DNA of 64,000 nucleotides from Cytophagaceae bacterium (GTDB lineage Bacteria > Bacteroidota > Bacteroidia > Cytophagales > UBA9547): positions 62,001 to 126,000 of the forward strand of contig JAIYAU010000042.1 in assembly GCA_027488865.1 (NCBI GenBank), read 5' to 3'. Made by a program: the position numbers and the translations under genes. Shown here piece after piece: positions 18,909-27,180 of this stretch. Every line of letters starts with the position of its first letter. Within the stretch, counting starts at the first letter, position 1. The notes under the pieces were generated by a model. That model ran no database searches. It saw nothing but the letters and a program-made list of their open reading frames with translations, and had not been told where the DNA came from.

Positions 18909-19262
18909 TTAGGCTTTTTTCACAAATTCCGATTTTAAGGCCATAGCTCCAAAACCTTCAATTTTACAATCTATATTGTGATCACCGTCAGTTAGCCTAA
19001 TGTTTTTAACTTTTGTGCCAGCTTTTATATTCTTTGAAAAACCTTTAACAGGTAAATCCTTAATAACTACTACTGAATCTCCATCATGTAATTCAATGCC
19101 GTTGCTATCTTTGATAGATCTTGTTTTTTCAATAGTATCAGGTTCAACAATATCTTTCGAATGTTCCCATTCATAACCGCATTCAGGGCAGGCGAAACCG
19201 TCGTTAAAGTCATAGGTTAGGGTAGATTTGCACTTTGGACAAGGGGGATACTGAGCACTCAT
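18909..19262 (-). CDS. yjdM: YjdM/PhnA zinc-ribbon protein
   Basis: 117 residues. The N-terminal zinc ribbon has two CxxC pairs ([21 protein letters not shown], about residues 8-28), followed by the PhnA domain: [44 protein letters not shown] at the end. The name PhnA derives from its position in the E. coli phosphonate locus; it is not a phosphonoacetate hydrolase, and no phn genes are nearby. The role is unknown. The gene follows a hypothetical gene and a DMT transporter on the same strand, 17 and then 1 bases apart, so the three probably form one transcript. Confidence 0.9.
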   Translation of the reverse strand: MSAQYPPCPKCKSTLTYDFNDGFACPECGYEWEHSKDIVEPDTIEKTRSIKDSNGIELHDGDSVVVIKDLPVKGFSKNIKAGTKVKNIRLTDGDHNIDCKIEGFGAMALKSEFVKKA

Positions 19263-19279
19263 AAAACTTAAGGTTTATT

Positions 19280-19759
19280 TTATAAAAAGAATTTTTCCAA
19301 TTGTTGTTGATAATCAAACTGTAAATCTTCGTGCATTTTCAATATGGCTTTCTCTATCCTAGTAATAGCTCTGAGTCTCATATTGATAAGAACCTTAGAT
19401 GTTTGCATTGGGAGATTGGCTTTTTTGATACAATAAAGCCAATGTAATAAAGTTTCTACCTCTACCTGTTTGTTTGCCGAAAATTTGATTAGTTTATTAA
19501 TATGTTTAAAATGCTTTTGGAGAGATTTTTTCAAATAATAGTAAGAAAAATTATCTATTTCATTTAAAAATGCTTTGTCCATTTCATCTTTAATTTTTAA
19601 AGTATACCCTTCTATGTCGTTGGCCTCAAATAAAATGAAGCTCAGGTATTCTTTTGATTTGTTATCAAATTTTGCCAGTTTTAGACAGATGTCTTGAAGC
19701 TCCGTTGGACTTTTTTGGGTTAATTCTTTTTTTAATTCATTTATTGACAACGCTTTCAT
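19280..19759 (-). CDS. conserved hypothetical protein
   Basis: 159 residues, largely alpha-helical and lysine-rich, no signal peptide or membrane segment. It begins with a SAP-like LSINELKKELTQKSPTELQD stretch, followed by helices such as YYYLKKSLQKHFKHINKLIK. I recognise no named domain. It lies one base after the DMT transporter gene and 17 bases before yjdM on the same strand, so it is part of an operon. Confidence 0.65.
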   Translation of the reverse strand: MKALSINELKKELTQKSPTELQDICLKLAKFDNKSKEYLSFILFEANDIEGYTLKIKDEMDKAFLNEIDNFSYYYLKKSLQKHFKHINKLIKFSANKQVEVETLLHWLYCIKKANLPMQTSKVLINMRLRAITRIEKAILKMHEDLQFDYQQQLEKFFL

Positions 19760-19760
19760 T

Positions 19761-20678
19761 TTATTTTTTACTTGAAATGCTTACCACCAAAACACCTAAT
19801 ACTACAAAGGTGGTTCCTATCAATTGAACTGGTGTTATTCTTTCACCTAAAAAAAAATATGCCATAATTAAGGTAGAGACTGGCCCAACGCTGCCAATAA
19901 TAGCGGACCTGCCAGCTCCTATTAACTTAATACCATAAGAAATTAAGAATGAAGGTAAAACAGTACAGAATACAGCCATTAATGCCCCATAAATAAGAAC
20001 TGTCTGCGATAAATGTAGTTTTTTAAGGTCGGTGGTAATAATAAAATGGATCAATACAGCAATAGATGCAATGGACATAACGTAACAGGTATAAATGACT
20101 ACACCAAATTTTGGAATTAAACTTCCAGAGCCAATTAAATAAAAAGCATAAGTAAGAGCAGCCGCAAAAATCAAGATTGATCCTAAGATTAAATTTGCGG
20201 GCATTTGATTCAGTTCAGGATAAAAAACTATAAAAATACCAATGTAGGTGAGCAACAAAGCAATGTAAACAATTGGTACTATTTTCTTTTTTAGAAATAT
20301 GGCCGATATGATAACCACTAAGGTAGGATAAATAAATAAAATTAGACGCTCCAAACTTGCAGTAACATATTGCAACCCAGCAAAATCAAAAATACTTGAA
20401 AGATAATATCCCAATAAACCTAAAACGATAAGTCCCCAAAAATCTTTTGGCTTAAAATCACTACCTTCTACAGTTGGCTTAGAAAAAAAGGCTATTATTA
20501 GAAAAAAAGGCAAGGAAAAACCCATTCTTAATGCCAGCAACGTTATGTAATCTACATCAAATTGATAGACCAATTTAACCATAATTGCCTTGCCACTAAA
20601 AGCGATAGCACCTATAAAAACAGAAATAGCCCCAATAAATGGAGCTATTCTCTTTTTTATCAAACTTAAATTGTCCAT
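19761..20678 (-). CDS. EamA-family DMT transporter
   Basis: 305 residues with ten predicted membrane helices in two EamA repeats (about 15-150 and 165-302), the usual RhaT/YdcZ-like layout. The C-terminal repeat ends in the typical FFLGERITPVQLIGTTFVVLGV. Members export amino acids, nucleotides or other small metabolites; the substrate is not evident. The ATG is four bases after a TAnnTTTG box on the minus strand, suggesting a leaderless transcript. First gene of a probable three-gene operon ending at yjdM. Confidence 0.88.
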   Translation of the reverse strand: MDNLSLIKKRIAPFIGAISVFIGAIAFSGKAIMVKLVYQFDVDYITLLALRMGFSLPFFLIIAFFSKPTVEGSDFKPKDFWGLIVLGLLGYYLSSIFDFAGLQYVTASLERLILFIYPTLVVIISAIFLKKKIVPIVYIALLLTYIGIFIVFYPELNQMPANLILGSILIFAAALTYAFYLIGSGSLIPKFGVVIYTCYVMSIASIAVLIHFIITTDLKKLHLSQTVLIYGALMAVFCTVLPSFLISYGIKLIGAGRSAIIGSVGPVSTLIMAYFFLGERITPVQLIGTTFVVLGVLVVSISSKK

Positions 20679-20682
20679 AATG

Positions 20683-20690
20683 CAAAGTTA
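20683..20690 (-). promoter_or_regulatory. -7 promoter box abutting the DMT transporter start
   Basis: On the minus strand this reads TAACTTTG, matching TAnnTTTG. Only four bases separate it from the ATG, which would place the transcription start at or next to the start codon. No good -33 TTG is visible. Confidence 0.45.
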
Positions 20691-20852
20691 ATAATTTAAG
20701 ACAATTTATAGTATTTACTAGTTCAGGGGTTATTTTAAACTGTTATAAGTTTTGTAGAAAAATATTTGAACCAGTAATTTATTTAAAGTTTTTTTACAAA
20801 TAGCTTCACAACTCGATTTTTCTAAATTACCGACATGAATCAAATAGTACAC

Positions 20853-21773
20853 CTATCCAACAAGTTGTTTTGCATTAAGTTGTTTGGCTATTTCTTTAAT
20901 TCCGTCATCAAAAGAGTGAGGAGCATAACCCAAGTTTTTAATTGCTTTATCAATAATAAATCCAGTTCTAGGAGGTCTTTTTGCAGGCTGAGTAAAGGTG
21001 CTGGAATCTCCCTTGGCTATTAACTTTTTATCAAGTTCGAAAAAGTCGGCAGTTTTTAAGGCCATTTGATAAGGAGTAAGCATATCTTTACCCGATATAT
21101 TATATACACCAGTTGCCTTATTTTTCATAATTAAAATACAACCGATTGCCAAATCCTCGGCTAAGGTAGGAGTACGCCACTGGTCATCAACTACTGTGAT
21201 ATTTTTACCTTCTTCTAAGCTCTTTTTCACCCAAAGAATTATATTGGAACGGCTCATATCGTGCGCTATGCCATATACTAGTACAGTTCTTACAATGGCC
21301 CAGTCAATTGTGCTTTTAAAAACGGTTCTTTCTGCGGCTAATTTACTATCACCATAAAAGCTTACTGGCGAAGCTTGTGCCTCTTCATTATAGGGTCCAT
21401 CAAGACCATCAAAAATAAAATCAGTAGATAAATGAATAAAAAAAGCTTTATTAACGCGGCAGGCCTCCACTAGATATTCTACCGAACGAACATTTAATTG
21501 CCAACACTCGTCGCGATCCGATTCACATTGATCTACGTTAGTCATGGCGGCAGTATGAATCACAAAATCTGGCTTAAGATCTTCTACCAATTGATAAACC
21601 TCTTCTTTGTTAGTTACGTCTAATGGCATGTAAATAAAGCCCTTATTGTTTGGTAGTCGGTTTTTTCCTCTTGCGGTAGCAATTAAAATATAATCTGGCT
21701 CACCTACTAACATTTGTACCAGTTTTTGCCCTAAAAGACCATTAGAACCGGTTACCAATACTTTTTTCTTCAT
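20853..21773 (-). CDS. RmlD-like SDR-family oxidoreductase
   Basis: 306 residues, extended SDR of the dTDP-4-dehydrorhamnose reductase (RmlD) type. It has the NAD(P) loop TGSNGLLGQKL near residue 8, the active-site pair in SFYGDSKLAAE (YxxxK), and DQWRTPTLAEDLA, typical of RmlD_sub_bind. RmlD makes dTDP-L-rhamnose, but no rmlA/B/C gene is nearby, so it may be a stand-alone sugar-nucleotide or general reductase. It follows the cyclophilin gene by 36 bases on the same strand. Confidence 0.85.
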   Translation of the reverse strand: MKKKVLVTGSNGLLGQKLVQMLVGEPDYILIATARGKNRLPNNKGFIYMPLDVTNKEEVYQLVEDLKPDFVIHTAAMTNVDQCESDRDECWQLNVRSVEYLVEACRVNKAFFIHLSTDFIFDGLDGPYNEEAQASPVSFYGDSKLAAERTVFKSTIDWAIVRTVLVYGIAHDMSRSNIILWVKKSLEEGKNITVVDDQWRTPTLAEDLAIGCILIMKNKATGVYNISGKDMLTPYQMALKTADFFELDKKLIAKGDSSTFTQPAKRPPRTGFIIDKAIKNLGYAPHSFDDGIKEIAKQLNAKQLVG

Positions 21774-21809
21774 TTGTTATCTTGTTAATTTTGGGTAGAA
21801 GAGATGGTG

Positions 21810-22457
21810 TTAGTTAATATTTTCAAGTTTTTTGTATTTGTAACCATATAACTTGATGATTTTTTTTCTTTTTACTTTCTCACAAGTTATTGTAATCTTT
21901 ATGTCTTTGGTTGGTCTATCACGGGCATCTCGTGGGGCTGATACAATTTTGTCAATTACTTCAAGATCATCAAAAATTTCTCCAAAAACCGTATATTGAC
22001 CGTCTAAAAATGGTGTGCCTGTGAGATTTTGTACAATATAAAATTGTGAACCGCTTGATTCTTTATTCGGATTAACTCCATCTCCCATTCGCGCAGCAGC
22101 TATTGCGCCTCTAACATGCTTTAGCGCAGGAACAAATTCAGCCTTTACTGTATATCCCGGTCCGCCCATTCCATCGTTATTAACGTCTGTATCCTTTGAG
22201 TTAGGATCACCTCCTTGAATCATAAAATTCGGAATAATACGATGAAATGTTGTATTGTTATAATAGCCTTCTTTACAAAGTTTAATAAAATTAGCTTTGT
22301 GAAGCGGAGTTTCATCAAACAATACACCTTTCATTGTTCCATATTCAGTTGTGATAGTGATAATATAATCATATTTGGAAATTTTTTTCTTTTTTTCCTT
22401 GGCTAAAACGGTGATTGACAATAGTGTCACAAAGACAATTAACAGGTGCTTTTTCAT
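21810..22457 (-). CDS. exported cyclophilin-type peptidyl-prolyl isomerase
   Basis: 215 residues: signal peptide (KKHLLIVFVTLLSITVLA), a lysine-rich linker, then a cyclophilin domain. Catalytic-region motifs are FHRIIPNFMIQGGDP, SSGSQFYIVQ, and TPFLDGQYTVFGEIFDDLEV. It speeds Xaa-Pro isomerisation during folding of exported proteins, probably in the periplasm. The C-terminal ~30 residues are basic and outside the domain. It starts seven bases after hemC, so it is probably co-transcribed with it, a linkage that does not suggest shared function. Confidence 0.93.
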   Translation of the reverse strand: MKKHLLIVFVTLLSITVLAKEKKKKISKYDYIITITTEYGTMKGVLFDETPLHKANFIKLCKEGYYNNTTFHRIIPNFMIQGGDPNSKDTDVNNDGMGGPGYTVKAEFVPALKHVRGAIAAARMGDGVNPNKESSGSQFYIVQNLTGTPFLDGQYTVFGEIFDDLEVIDKIVSAPRDARDRPTKDIKITITCEKVKRKKIIKLYGYKYKKLENIN

Positions 22458-22464
22458 GTTTTTA

Positions 22465-23415
22465 TCAATTATTGTCTAAAATGTTTAAATTTTGTTGTAC
22501 TTTAATGGTATCCAATATTTGTCGACCTCCTTTTAAAAGTACAAATTCTGCCAAATTTTTGCCAATTTGTTTAGCATTTTCCTTAGGGCCAGTAAGTTCC
22601 TCTTTTACAATAACATCTCCATTAAGTGAAACTATTCCAGCCTGCATTTGAATCATATCGTTATTAAGTTGAGCCAATGCAAAGGAAGGGATGCTACAAC
22701 CTCCTTGTAGCGTAAATAAAAATGCTCTCTCTGCCGTCAAAGCGGTGGAGGTGGCATCATCATTTAATACCTTTTTAATAAATTCTTTCTTGTCCTTAGT
22801 TAAAGAAACAGCGCATTCTATGGCTACAGTGCCTTGTCCAACAGGTGGTGTAAATTCCTTTATTTCAAGTCTTTGTGAAATCATGTTAGTATAGCCCATC
22901 CGATGAATTCCTGCAAAAGCGAGGAGTAAACCATCACATTGACCTTCTTGCAATTTTCTTATTCTTGTTTGAAGGTTTCCACGCATATCTACAGTTTCTA
23001 CGTGTGGGTAATAATGTTTGAGTAATGCAACTCTTCTTGTGGAAGAAGTGCCAATGATAAGGTTTTTATCGTTAAGAGTACATTTGGGATTAGTACTTAC
23101 AAGAACATCATTAACGATTTCTCTTTTTGTAAACGCTATAAGTTCAAGTCCTTCACTAAGTTGCGACTGAACATCTTTAGCACTATGTTGTGCAATGTCT
23201 ATCTCGTTTGCTAATAAGGCCTCCTCTAATTCAGCAGTAAAAACTCCTTTGCTTCCAATTTTTGACAATGATTTATCCAAAATCATATCTCCTTTGGTAT
23301 TTAGAACTATAATTTCAGTTTTTGCACCGTGTAGTTGGAGTAGTTTAGCCACGTAGTTGGCTTGCCATAATGCAAGTTGGCTACCTCTGGTTCCAATTCG
23401 TATCAAATTATCCAT
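22465..23415 (-). CDS. hemC: hydroxymethylbilane synthase
   Basis: 316 residues. HemC joins four porphobilinogen molecules into hydroxymethylbilane in heme and siroheme synthesis. Seen are RIGTRGSQLALWQ at the start, HSAKDVQSQLSEGLELIAFTKRE, the IGTSSTRRVALL substrate loop, GQGTVAIEC, and the cofactor-binding Cys in LQGGCSIP near residue 240. hemB is in the same window about 22 kb away but not linked. No hemD is fused or adjacent. Confidence 0.96.
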   Translation of the reverse strand: MDNLIRIGTRGSQLALWQANYVAKLLQLHGAKTEIIVLNTKGDMILDKSLSKIGSKGVFTAELEEALLANEIDIAQHSAKDVQSQLSEGLELIAFTKREIVNDVLVSTNPKCTLNDKNLIIGTSSTRRVALLKHYYPHVETVDMRGNLQTRIRKLQEGQCDGLLLAFAGIHRMGYTNMISQRLEIKEFTPPVGQGTVAIECAVSLTKDKKEFIKKVLNDDATSTALTAERAFLFTLQGGCSIPSFALAQLNNDMIQMQAGIVSLNGDVIVKEELTGPKENAKQIGKNLAEFVLLKGGRQILDTIKVQQNLNILDNN

Positions 23416-23465
23416 CAGGCAAAAACTACAATTTTAAACTTGAGCAATGGACTAATGAAAAAATA

Positions 23466-24296
23466 TTAGTGAGCAATGCCACTATCTGAATGACTAGCTT
23501 CATTATGATGCGCATGCTCTTTTTCAATGCGCTTTTTTTCAATCTTTTTGTTCGATTCGTCTTGAAATCTTTTTGCTTGTAGGTTCAGCAACTCTACCCC
23601 AAGGGCAAAGCCCATGGCAACATATATATATTCTTTATCGATCCCGTGTTCGCCAGGTATATGTAATGCCTCACAACATAAAAGCACTCCTATCATTACT
23701 AAGAAGGCTAAGGCCAACATCCTTATCGTAGGTTGGCGATTTACGAAATCACTTATTACACCGGAAAAGGCCAACATAATAGCAACTGCTACTATAACCG
23801 CGGCAACCATTACAGGTAACTCTTTAGAGATACCAACTGCTGCCAAGATTGAATCAAAAGAGAATACAATATCTAAAAATATTATTTGAATAACTGCGGC
23901 AGGTACGCTCATTACCTTAGTTTCAATTTCCTCTGTACTCTCATCATCTACCACATGAAATCTTTCCATGATTTCGGATACACTTTTCCATAGCAAAAAT
24001 ACGCCACCTCCTAATAAAATTAGGTCTTTTCCACTTAATGCGAATCCACCGTAGTTAAAAAGCTCCTTTTTTAAACTAATGATCCAAGTGATACCAAATA
24101 GAAGCCCAATTCTAAATATAAGTGCTAAACTCAATCCTATGCTTCTAGCTCGTGCTTGGTGCTCCTTTGGTAATTTACCTGTAAGAATGGATATAAAGAT
24201 AACGTTGTCAATACCTAACACAATCTCCATTAAGGTAAGTGTTAGAAGACCAACCAATCCTTTTAAGGTTAGAAAAGAAGCAAACTCAATTCCCAT
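23466..24296 (-). CDS. TerC-family integral membrane protein
   Basis: About 276 residues with seven or eight membrane helices and the TerC signature: LMEIVLGIDNVIFISIL near the N-terminus and IIFLDIVFSFDSILAAVGIS in the middle, both with conserved acidic membrane residues. Families of this type affect manganese homeostasis and metalation of exported enzymes. The C-terminal tail is basic then His-rich (HAHHNEASHSDSGIAH). The ATG at 24296 is preferred over an in-frame TTG at 24311, since a promoter on this strand (24315-24344) would start transcription near 24310. Confidence 0.9.
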   Translation of the reverse strand: MGIEFASFLTLKGLVGLLTLTLMEIVLGIDNVIFISILTGKLPKEHQARARSIGLSLALIFRIGLLFGITWIISLKKELFNYGGFALSGKDLILLGGGVFLLWKSVSEIMERFHVVDDESTEEIETKVMSVPAAVIQIIFLDIVFSFDSILAAVGISKELPVMVAAVIVAVAIMLAFSGVISDFVNRQPTIRMLALAFLVMIGVLLCCEALHIPGEHGIDKEYIYVAMGFALGVELLNLQAKRFQDESNKKIEKKRIEKEHAHHNEASHSDSGIAH

Positions 24297-24314
24297 ACTA
24301 AATAGTTTCAATCA

Positions 24315-24344
24315 CAAATATAAAATGAATCTTACATAAGGCAA
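24315..24344 (-). promoter_or_regulatory. promoter for the TerC-family gene
   Basis: On the minus strand a TTG (24342-24344) is followed after 19 bases by TATATTTG (24315-24322), matching the Bacteroidota -33/-7 promoter. Transcription would start about 14 bases before the ATG at 24296. Confidence 0.6.
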
Positions 24345-24399
24345 TAGCAGAAGGTAAGTTTATAAAACTTTTTCTATTAAGTATGGTTGATATTTCTAA

Positions 24400-24413
24400 T
24401 GTTTTGCAAAACA
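24400..24413. promoter_or_regulatory. 14-bp perfect palindrome, possible operator
   Basis: TGTTTTGCAAAACA is its own reverse complement and lies about 56 bases upstream of the TerC -33 element. Its form suits a dimeric regulator. No regulator gene is adjacent, and such a palindrome can arise by chance in AT-rich DNA. Confidence 0.35.
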
Positions 24414-24511
24414 CCATTTTCCTCTTGATATTGATTTTGTATATCCTATAAAATTAAAAAAAAAAAATGATTCAGAAAAATATTTGTTTCATGGGGTTTT
24501 GATTCCTAAAA

Positions 24512-24559
24512 CCATTGCTATTGTAAGTATTACCTTTTTTAGTAATAAAATAGCAATGG
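24512..24559. other. long bipartite inverted repeat
   Basis: CCATTGCTATT (24512-24522) pairs perfectly with AATAGCAATGG (24549-24559). Nested inside, TATTAC (24528-24533) pairs with GTAATA (24542-24547) around an 8-nt loop. The total is 17 bp of stem with a small asymmetric bulge. It lies outside both predicted transcripts, so it may mark an untested RNA, a protein-binding site or a relic element. Confidence 0.5.
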
Positions 24560-24613
24560 CTCCACCTTTTTGGCATAAATGGGTATTTAAGCCTATGTGA
24601 TTATTTCAAGCTA

Positions 24614-24644
24614 TTGTAAAGAATCATGTATATAAATAAATTTG
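24614..24644 (+). promoter_or_regulatory. promoter upstream of the THUMP-like methyltransferase
   Basis: TTG (24614-24616), a 20-base spacer, then TAAATTTG (24637-24644) give a full Bacteroidota-type promoter. Transcription would begin near 24648, leaving a leader of about 190 bases before the gene at 24840. Confidence 0.55.
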
Positions 24645-24670
24645 TTTTATGATTTTTAATCGATAAATAA

Positions 24671-24709
24671 CAGATATTTTTTTTACCTATCTGATATGAG
24701 GTAAATAGG
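24671..24709 (+). promoter_or_regulatory. competing hairpins in the methyltransferase leader
   Basis: CAGATA (24671-24676) can pair with TATCTG (24688-24693), or TTTACCT (24682-24688) can pair with AGGTAAA (24699-24705). The two share bases and exclude each other, as in attenuators or switches. The stems are short and AT-rich, so this is tentative. Confidence 0.3.
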
Positions 24710-24839
24710 AAATAAACGTTTTTAGTAAACAATTTAAAATAACATATATATTGAATTAAATTTTGTCAACTAGTGAATATCAAAAAATTAAAAGGATTGT
24801 TTTAGATCAAAGATTATGTAAATTCACGTAAAAAACGGC

Positions 24840-26042
24840 TTGATTTCTAAACAGGATTTTGACCTAATTCTTTCTGACACATACCAAAAGCTAATAAATG
24901 AACATCTTTTGGTTGAGAGCTCTACACTAGCTTTTAAATTAAAAGACAGTAAGCTAGCCACATCCATAATTTTAGATCAAATAAGTTCAAAAAGGAAAGC
25001 CTCTAAAAAGAATATTGTTTGGTATAACACTTCAAAAATTGTTTATCCGCCACCTTTGTCTTTAGAACAATCATCTTCAGACATAACTGCTACATTTAAA
25101 TCAACTTTAGTAACTGGTGATACATTGGTAGATCTCACAGGAGGAATGGGTGTCGATTCACTTGCATTTTCTAAAACTTTTAAAAAGGTAATATATGTGG
25201 AACAGGACGAAATGTTGTGTAAGATAGCCAAACATAATTTTATCCAATTAAATGCTCATAATATTGAAGTGGTGCATAAAACAGCTGAGGATTTTCTGTC
25301 TATTTTAGATCACAAAGTTGATTGCATATATATAGATCCAGCTAGACGGGATGTTAATAAGAATAAGGTGTTTATGTTAAAGGATTGTACTCCTAATATT
25401 GTGAACCTAATGCCAATACTTAAGACACATGCTAGGAAAATACTGGTAAAATCATCGCCATTGTTAGATATAACACAAAGCATAAATGAATTAAAATATG
25501 TGAGTAGGATTGAAATCGTTGCTGATAAAAATGAGTGTAAAGAGTTGTTATTTTTGATAGAAGATCAACTTAATAATCAAGTTGAGATAAGGTGTACGAA
25601 TTTAGGGACTGAACAAGAAGACTTTATAACTTACCATCAAGTGGAGTCAGCATTTGAAATAGATTATGAGTTCCCCAAAAGGTATTTGTACGAGCCAAAT
25701 GCTGCAATATTAAAATCAGGCGCATTTAAGCATATTGCTCATAAATATTTGTTATCAAAGCTTCACACAAATACCCAGCTATATACTTCTGATGTTTTAT
25801 TAAACAAGTTTCCGGGCCGTGGTTTTAGTATTATAGCCGTATGCAAATATAATAGACAAGAAATTATAAAATTTGTAGACAGCAATAAGGCCAACATAAC
25901 AGTAAGAAATTTTCCTGAAAGTGTTGATCAAATAAGAAAAAAGCTAAAAATCAAGGATGGTGGTGATTGGTATATTTTCGCTACCACCATTAAGGATGAC
26001 AAATTAAAATTACTCTTATGCAAAAAGATAAAAAGTGACTAA
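24840..26042 (+). CDS. SAM-dependent methyltransferase with THUMP-like domain (PG_1098 family)
   Basis: 400 residues. The central Rossmann methyltransferase fold has motif I LVDLTGGMGVDSLAF (about residues 97-111), VIYVEQDEML, and the catalytic-type motif IYIDPARRD near residue 166. The C-terminal part (RYLYEPNAAILKSGAFKHIA, PGRGFSIIAV) matches the ferredoxin-like and THUMP-like domains of the Porphyromonas PG_1098 family. RNA is the likely substrate, inferred from the THUMP-like module. The TTG at 24840 is the first plausible start; an ATG at 24816 is followed at once by a stop. The terminator hairpin includes the stop codon. Confidence 0.85.
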   Translation: MISKQDFDLILSDTYQKLINEHLLVESSTLAFKLKDSKLATSIILDQISSKRKASKKNIVWYNTSKIVYPPPLSLEQSSSDITATFKSTLVTGDTLVDLTGGMGVDSLAFSKTFKKVIYVEQDEMLCKIAKHNFIQLNAHNIEVVHKTAEDFLSILDHKVDCIYIDPARRDVNKNKVFMLKDCTPNIVNLMPILKTHARKILVKSSPLLDITQSINELKYVSRIEIVADKNECKELLFLIEDQLNNQVEIRCTNLGTEQEDFITYHQVESAFEIDYEFPKRYLYEPNAAILKSGAFKHIAHKYLLSKLHTNTQLYTSDVLLNKFPGRGFSIIAVCKYNRQEIIKFVDSNKANITVRNFPESVDQIRKKLKIKDGGDWYIFATTIKDDKLKLLLCKKIKSD

Positions 26043-26081
26043 GCCCCGAAAGAACAATCCTTTGGGCATAGTCACATTTTT
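26035..26081. terminator. bidirectional terminator overlapping the methyltransferase stop
   Basis: GTGACTA (26035-26041) pairs with TAGTCAC (26069-26075), and inside it GCCC (26043-26046) pairs with GGGC (26064-26067). An ATTTTTA run follows on the plus strand. It separates the convergent methyltransferase and TerB-like genes and takes in the stop codon at 26040-26042. Confidence 0.7.
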
Positions 26082-26087
26082 AGGAAA

Positions 26088-26543
26088 TTAAGAGGCAGTT
26101 GTGCCCGCTTTAATATTTAAGAATGATGTGACTTTTTCTTTTATTGCTTGTTTGTCAAGTCCATCCATTATGTCCACAGAAATTTTTCTTACTAATACAC
26201 CCGATATAGCAGGTCTAAAGCCAAGCTTGGCGGCCATGTCTATACAGTAATCAATCTCAGATTCATCCATTACTCCATCAGCAAGAGTCATTTGAATGAG
26301 ATCAAAAATAATATCAAATCTTTCAGAATCATCCGAAGGTTTGGTTACTTTAATTGTGGTGGTACGAGAAATCATTTTTTTTACTTCGTTCGAGGTAACA
26401 CCGTTTCTTTCGCCAACTTTTAACAAAAAAGAAAATTCCTCTTTAGCAACATGGCCGTCAAGTTTGGCTAGTGCAACCAAATTACGCAAATGACTTTTTC
26501 TTTTTTTAGACTCTTCACTTTGAAAAACATCAAACATAGACAT
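26088..26543 (-). CDS. TerB-like helical protein
   Basis: 151 residues, all alpha. The TerB/DUF533-like pattern of acidic helix pairs is clear: LVALAKLDGHVAKEEFSFL near residue 27 and LIQMTLADGVMDESEIDY near residue 87, two repeats of the (A/L)xxDGxxxxxE motif. TerB folds bind metal ions in known examples and occur in stress and envelope systems. No other ter operon gene is adjacent; the TerC-family gene 2 kb away is on a separate transcript. A response-regulator gene ends 36 bases upstream on the same strand, so the two are probably co-transcribed. Confidence 0.75.
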   Translation of the reverse strand: MSMFDVFQSEESKKRKSHLRNLVALAKLDGHVAKEEFSFLLKVGERNGVTSNEVKKMISRTTTIKVTKPSDDSERFDIIFDLIQMTLADGVMDESEIDYCIDMAAKLGFRPAISGVLVRKISVDIMDGLDKQAIKEKVTSFLNIKAGTTAS

Positions 26544-26579
26544 ATTTATTGGTGGTGGGTGTTATATAATTAATTATTC

Positions 26580-26987
26580 TTAGAAATGATTTAACGAAAT
26601 TTCCTCCAGTGATTCAACAGTGAGGGGTTTGGTAACAAAGCGAATTACAAACTCATTATTTACCATTCTTTCTATGTCTCTTTTGTTATCAGAACTTGAC
26701 AAAATGGCAATTTTGCACTTTTTTCTTACTTCTTCACTTAGCTGTTCATATTCAAATAAAAACACAAATCCATCTACAATGGGCATGTTAATATCTAAAA
26801 ATATTAAGTCTGGTAAATTATCTGGATTCATTTGTTCTTGCTCCAAATACTCCAGCGCACTTTTACCAGAGTTCTTTACGATTACATTCGTAGCAAACCC
26901 AGCCAATTCAATTATCCTCTTGCTAATGAAATTGTCAGTTTCATTATCATCTACCAGCATTACTGTGTTAATTTGAGATTTATTCAT
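26580..26987 (-). CDS. single-domain response regulator
   Basis: 135 residues, a CheY-like receiver only. Acidic pocket DD in MLVDDNETDNF, phospho-acceptor Asp in LIFLDINMP (about residue 64), Ser in ILSSSD, and the conserved Lys in VTKPLTVESL. There is no output domain and no histidine kinase nearby, so it acts either in a phosphorelay or by protein-protein contact. A second receiver of the same type (with an SKPLTV ending) lies at 43522-43938. Upstream of the TerB-like gene on the same strand. Confidence 0.92.
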   Translation of the reverse strand: MNKSQINTVMLVDDNETDNFISKRIIELAGFATNVIVKNSGKSALEYLEQEQMNPDNLPDLIFLDINMPIVDGFVFLFEYEQLSEEVRKKCKIAILSSSDNKRDIERMVNNEFVIRFVTKPLTVESLEEISLNHF

Positions 26988-27121
26988 AAAAGTGTTAGAA
27001 TCAAAACAGGATTTTACCGCTCAACATCAATATTAGAAACTAAAAAACTTTACCAAGACTGTAAATTTATTAATCTTATTTAGAATAAACATGACAAAAA
27101 TAGTTAAAAAAATTACGCAAA

Positions 27122-27152
27122 AAAATGAGGCAATAAACAATTGCCTCATTTT
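27122..27152. terminator. terminator after clpC
   Basis: AAAATGAGGCAA (27122-27133) pairs perfectly with TTGCCTCATTTT (27141-27152) across a 7-nt loop. It lies 29 bases past the clpC stop; on the minus strand it is followed by T-rich sequence. Confidence 0.82.
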
Positions 27153-27180
27153 ACTAATTTTTATTCACTTTTTTCCATTT

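Larger units (their letters stand above)
24297..24839. other. 0.54-kb non-coding island between divergent promoters
   Basis: No convincing gene is present. In order it holds the minus-strand promoter for TerC (24315-24344), a perfect 14-bp palindrome (24400-24413), an A12 run (24456-24467), a long two-part hairpin (24512-24559), a plus-strand promoter (24614-24644), and two mutually exclusive hairpins in the following leader (24671-24705). The palindrome and the large hairpin lie between the two promoters. It is the longest spacer in the window. Confidence 0.6.

Noticed and set aside
20853-21773. RmlD-like reductase as part of a dTDP-rhamnose pathway
   Set aside because: No rmlA, rmlB or rmlC nearby; the SDR family assignment alone does not support a rhamnose role.
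24456-24467. A12 run in the non-coding island as a switch
   Set aside because: It lies outside both promoters and between no promoter elements, so length change would not obviously alter expression.
23466-26543. TerC-family and TerB-like genes as a tellurite-resistance locus
   Set aside because: They are on separate transcripts with a methyltransferase between, and TerA/TerD/TerZ-type genes are absent. Both families have broader roles.
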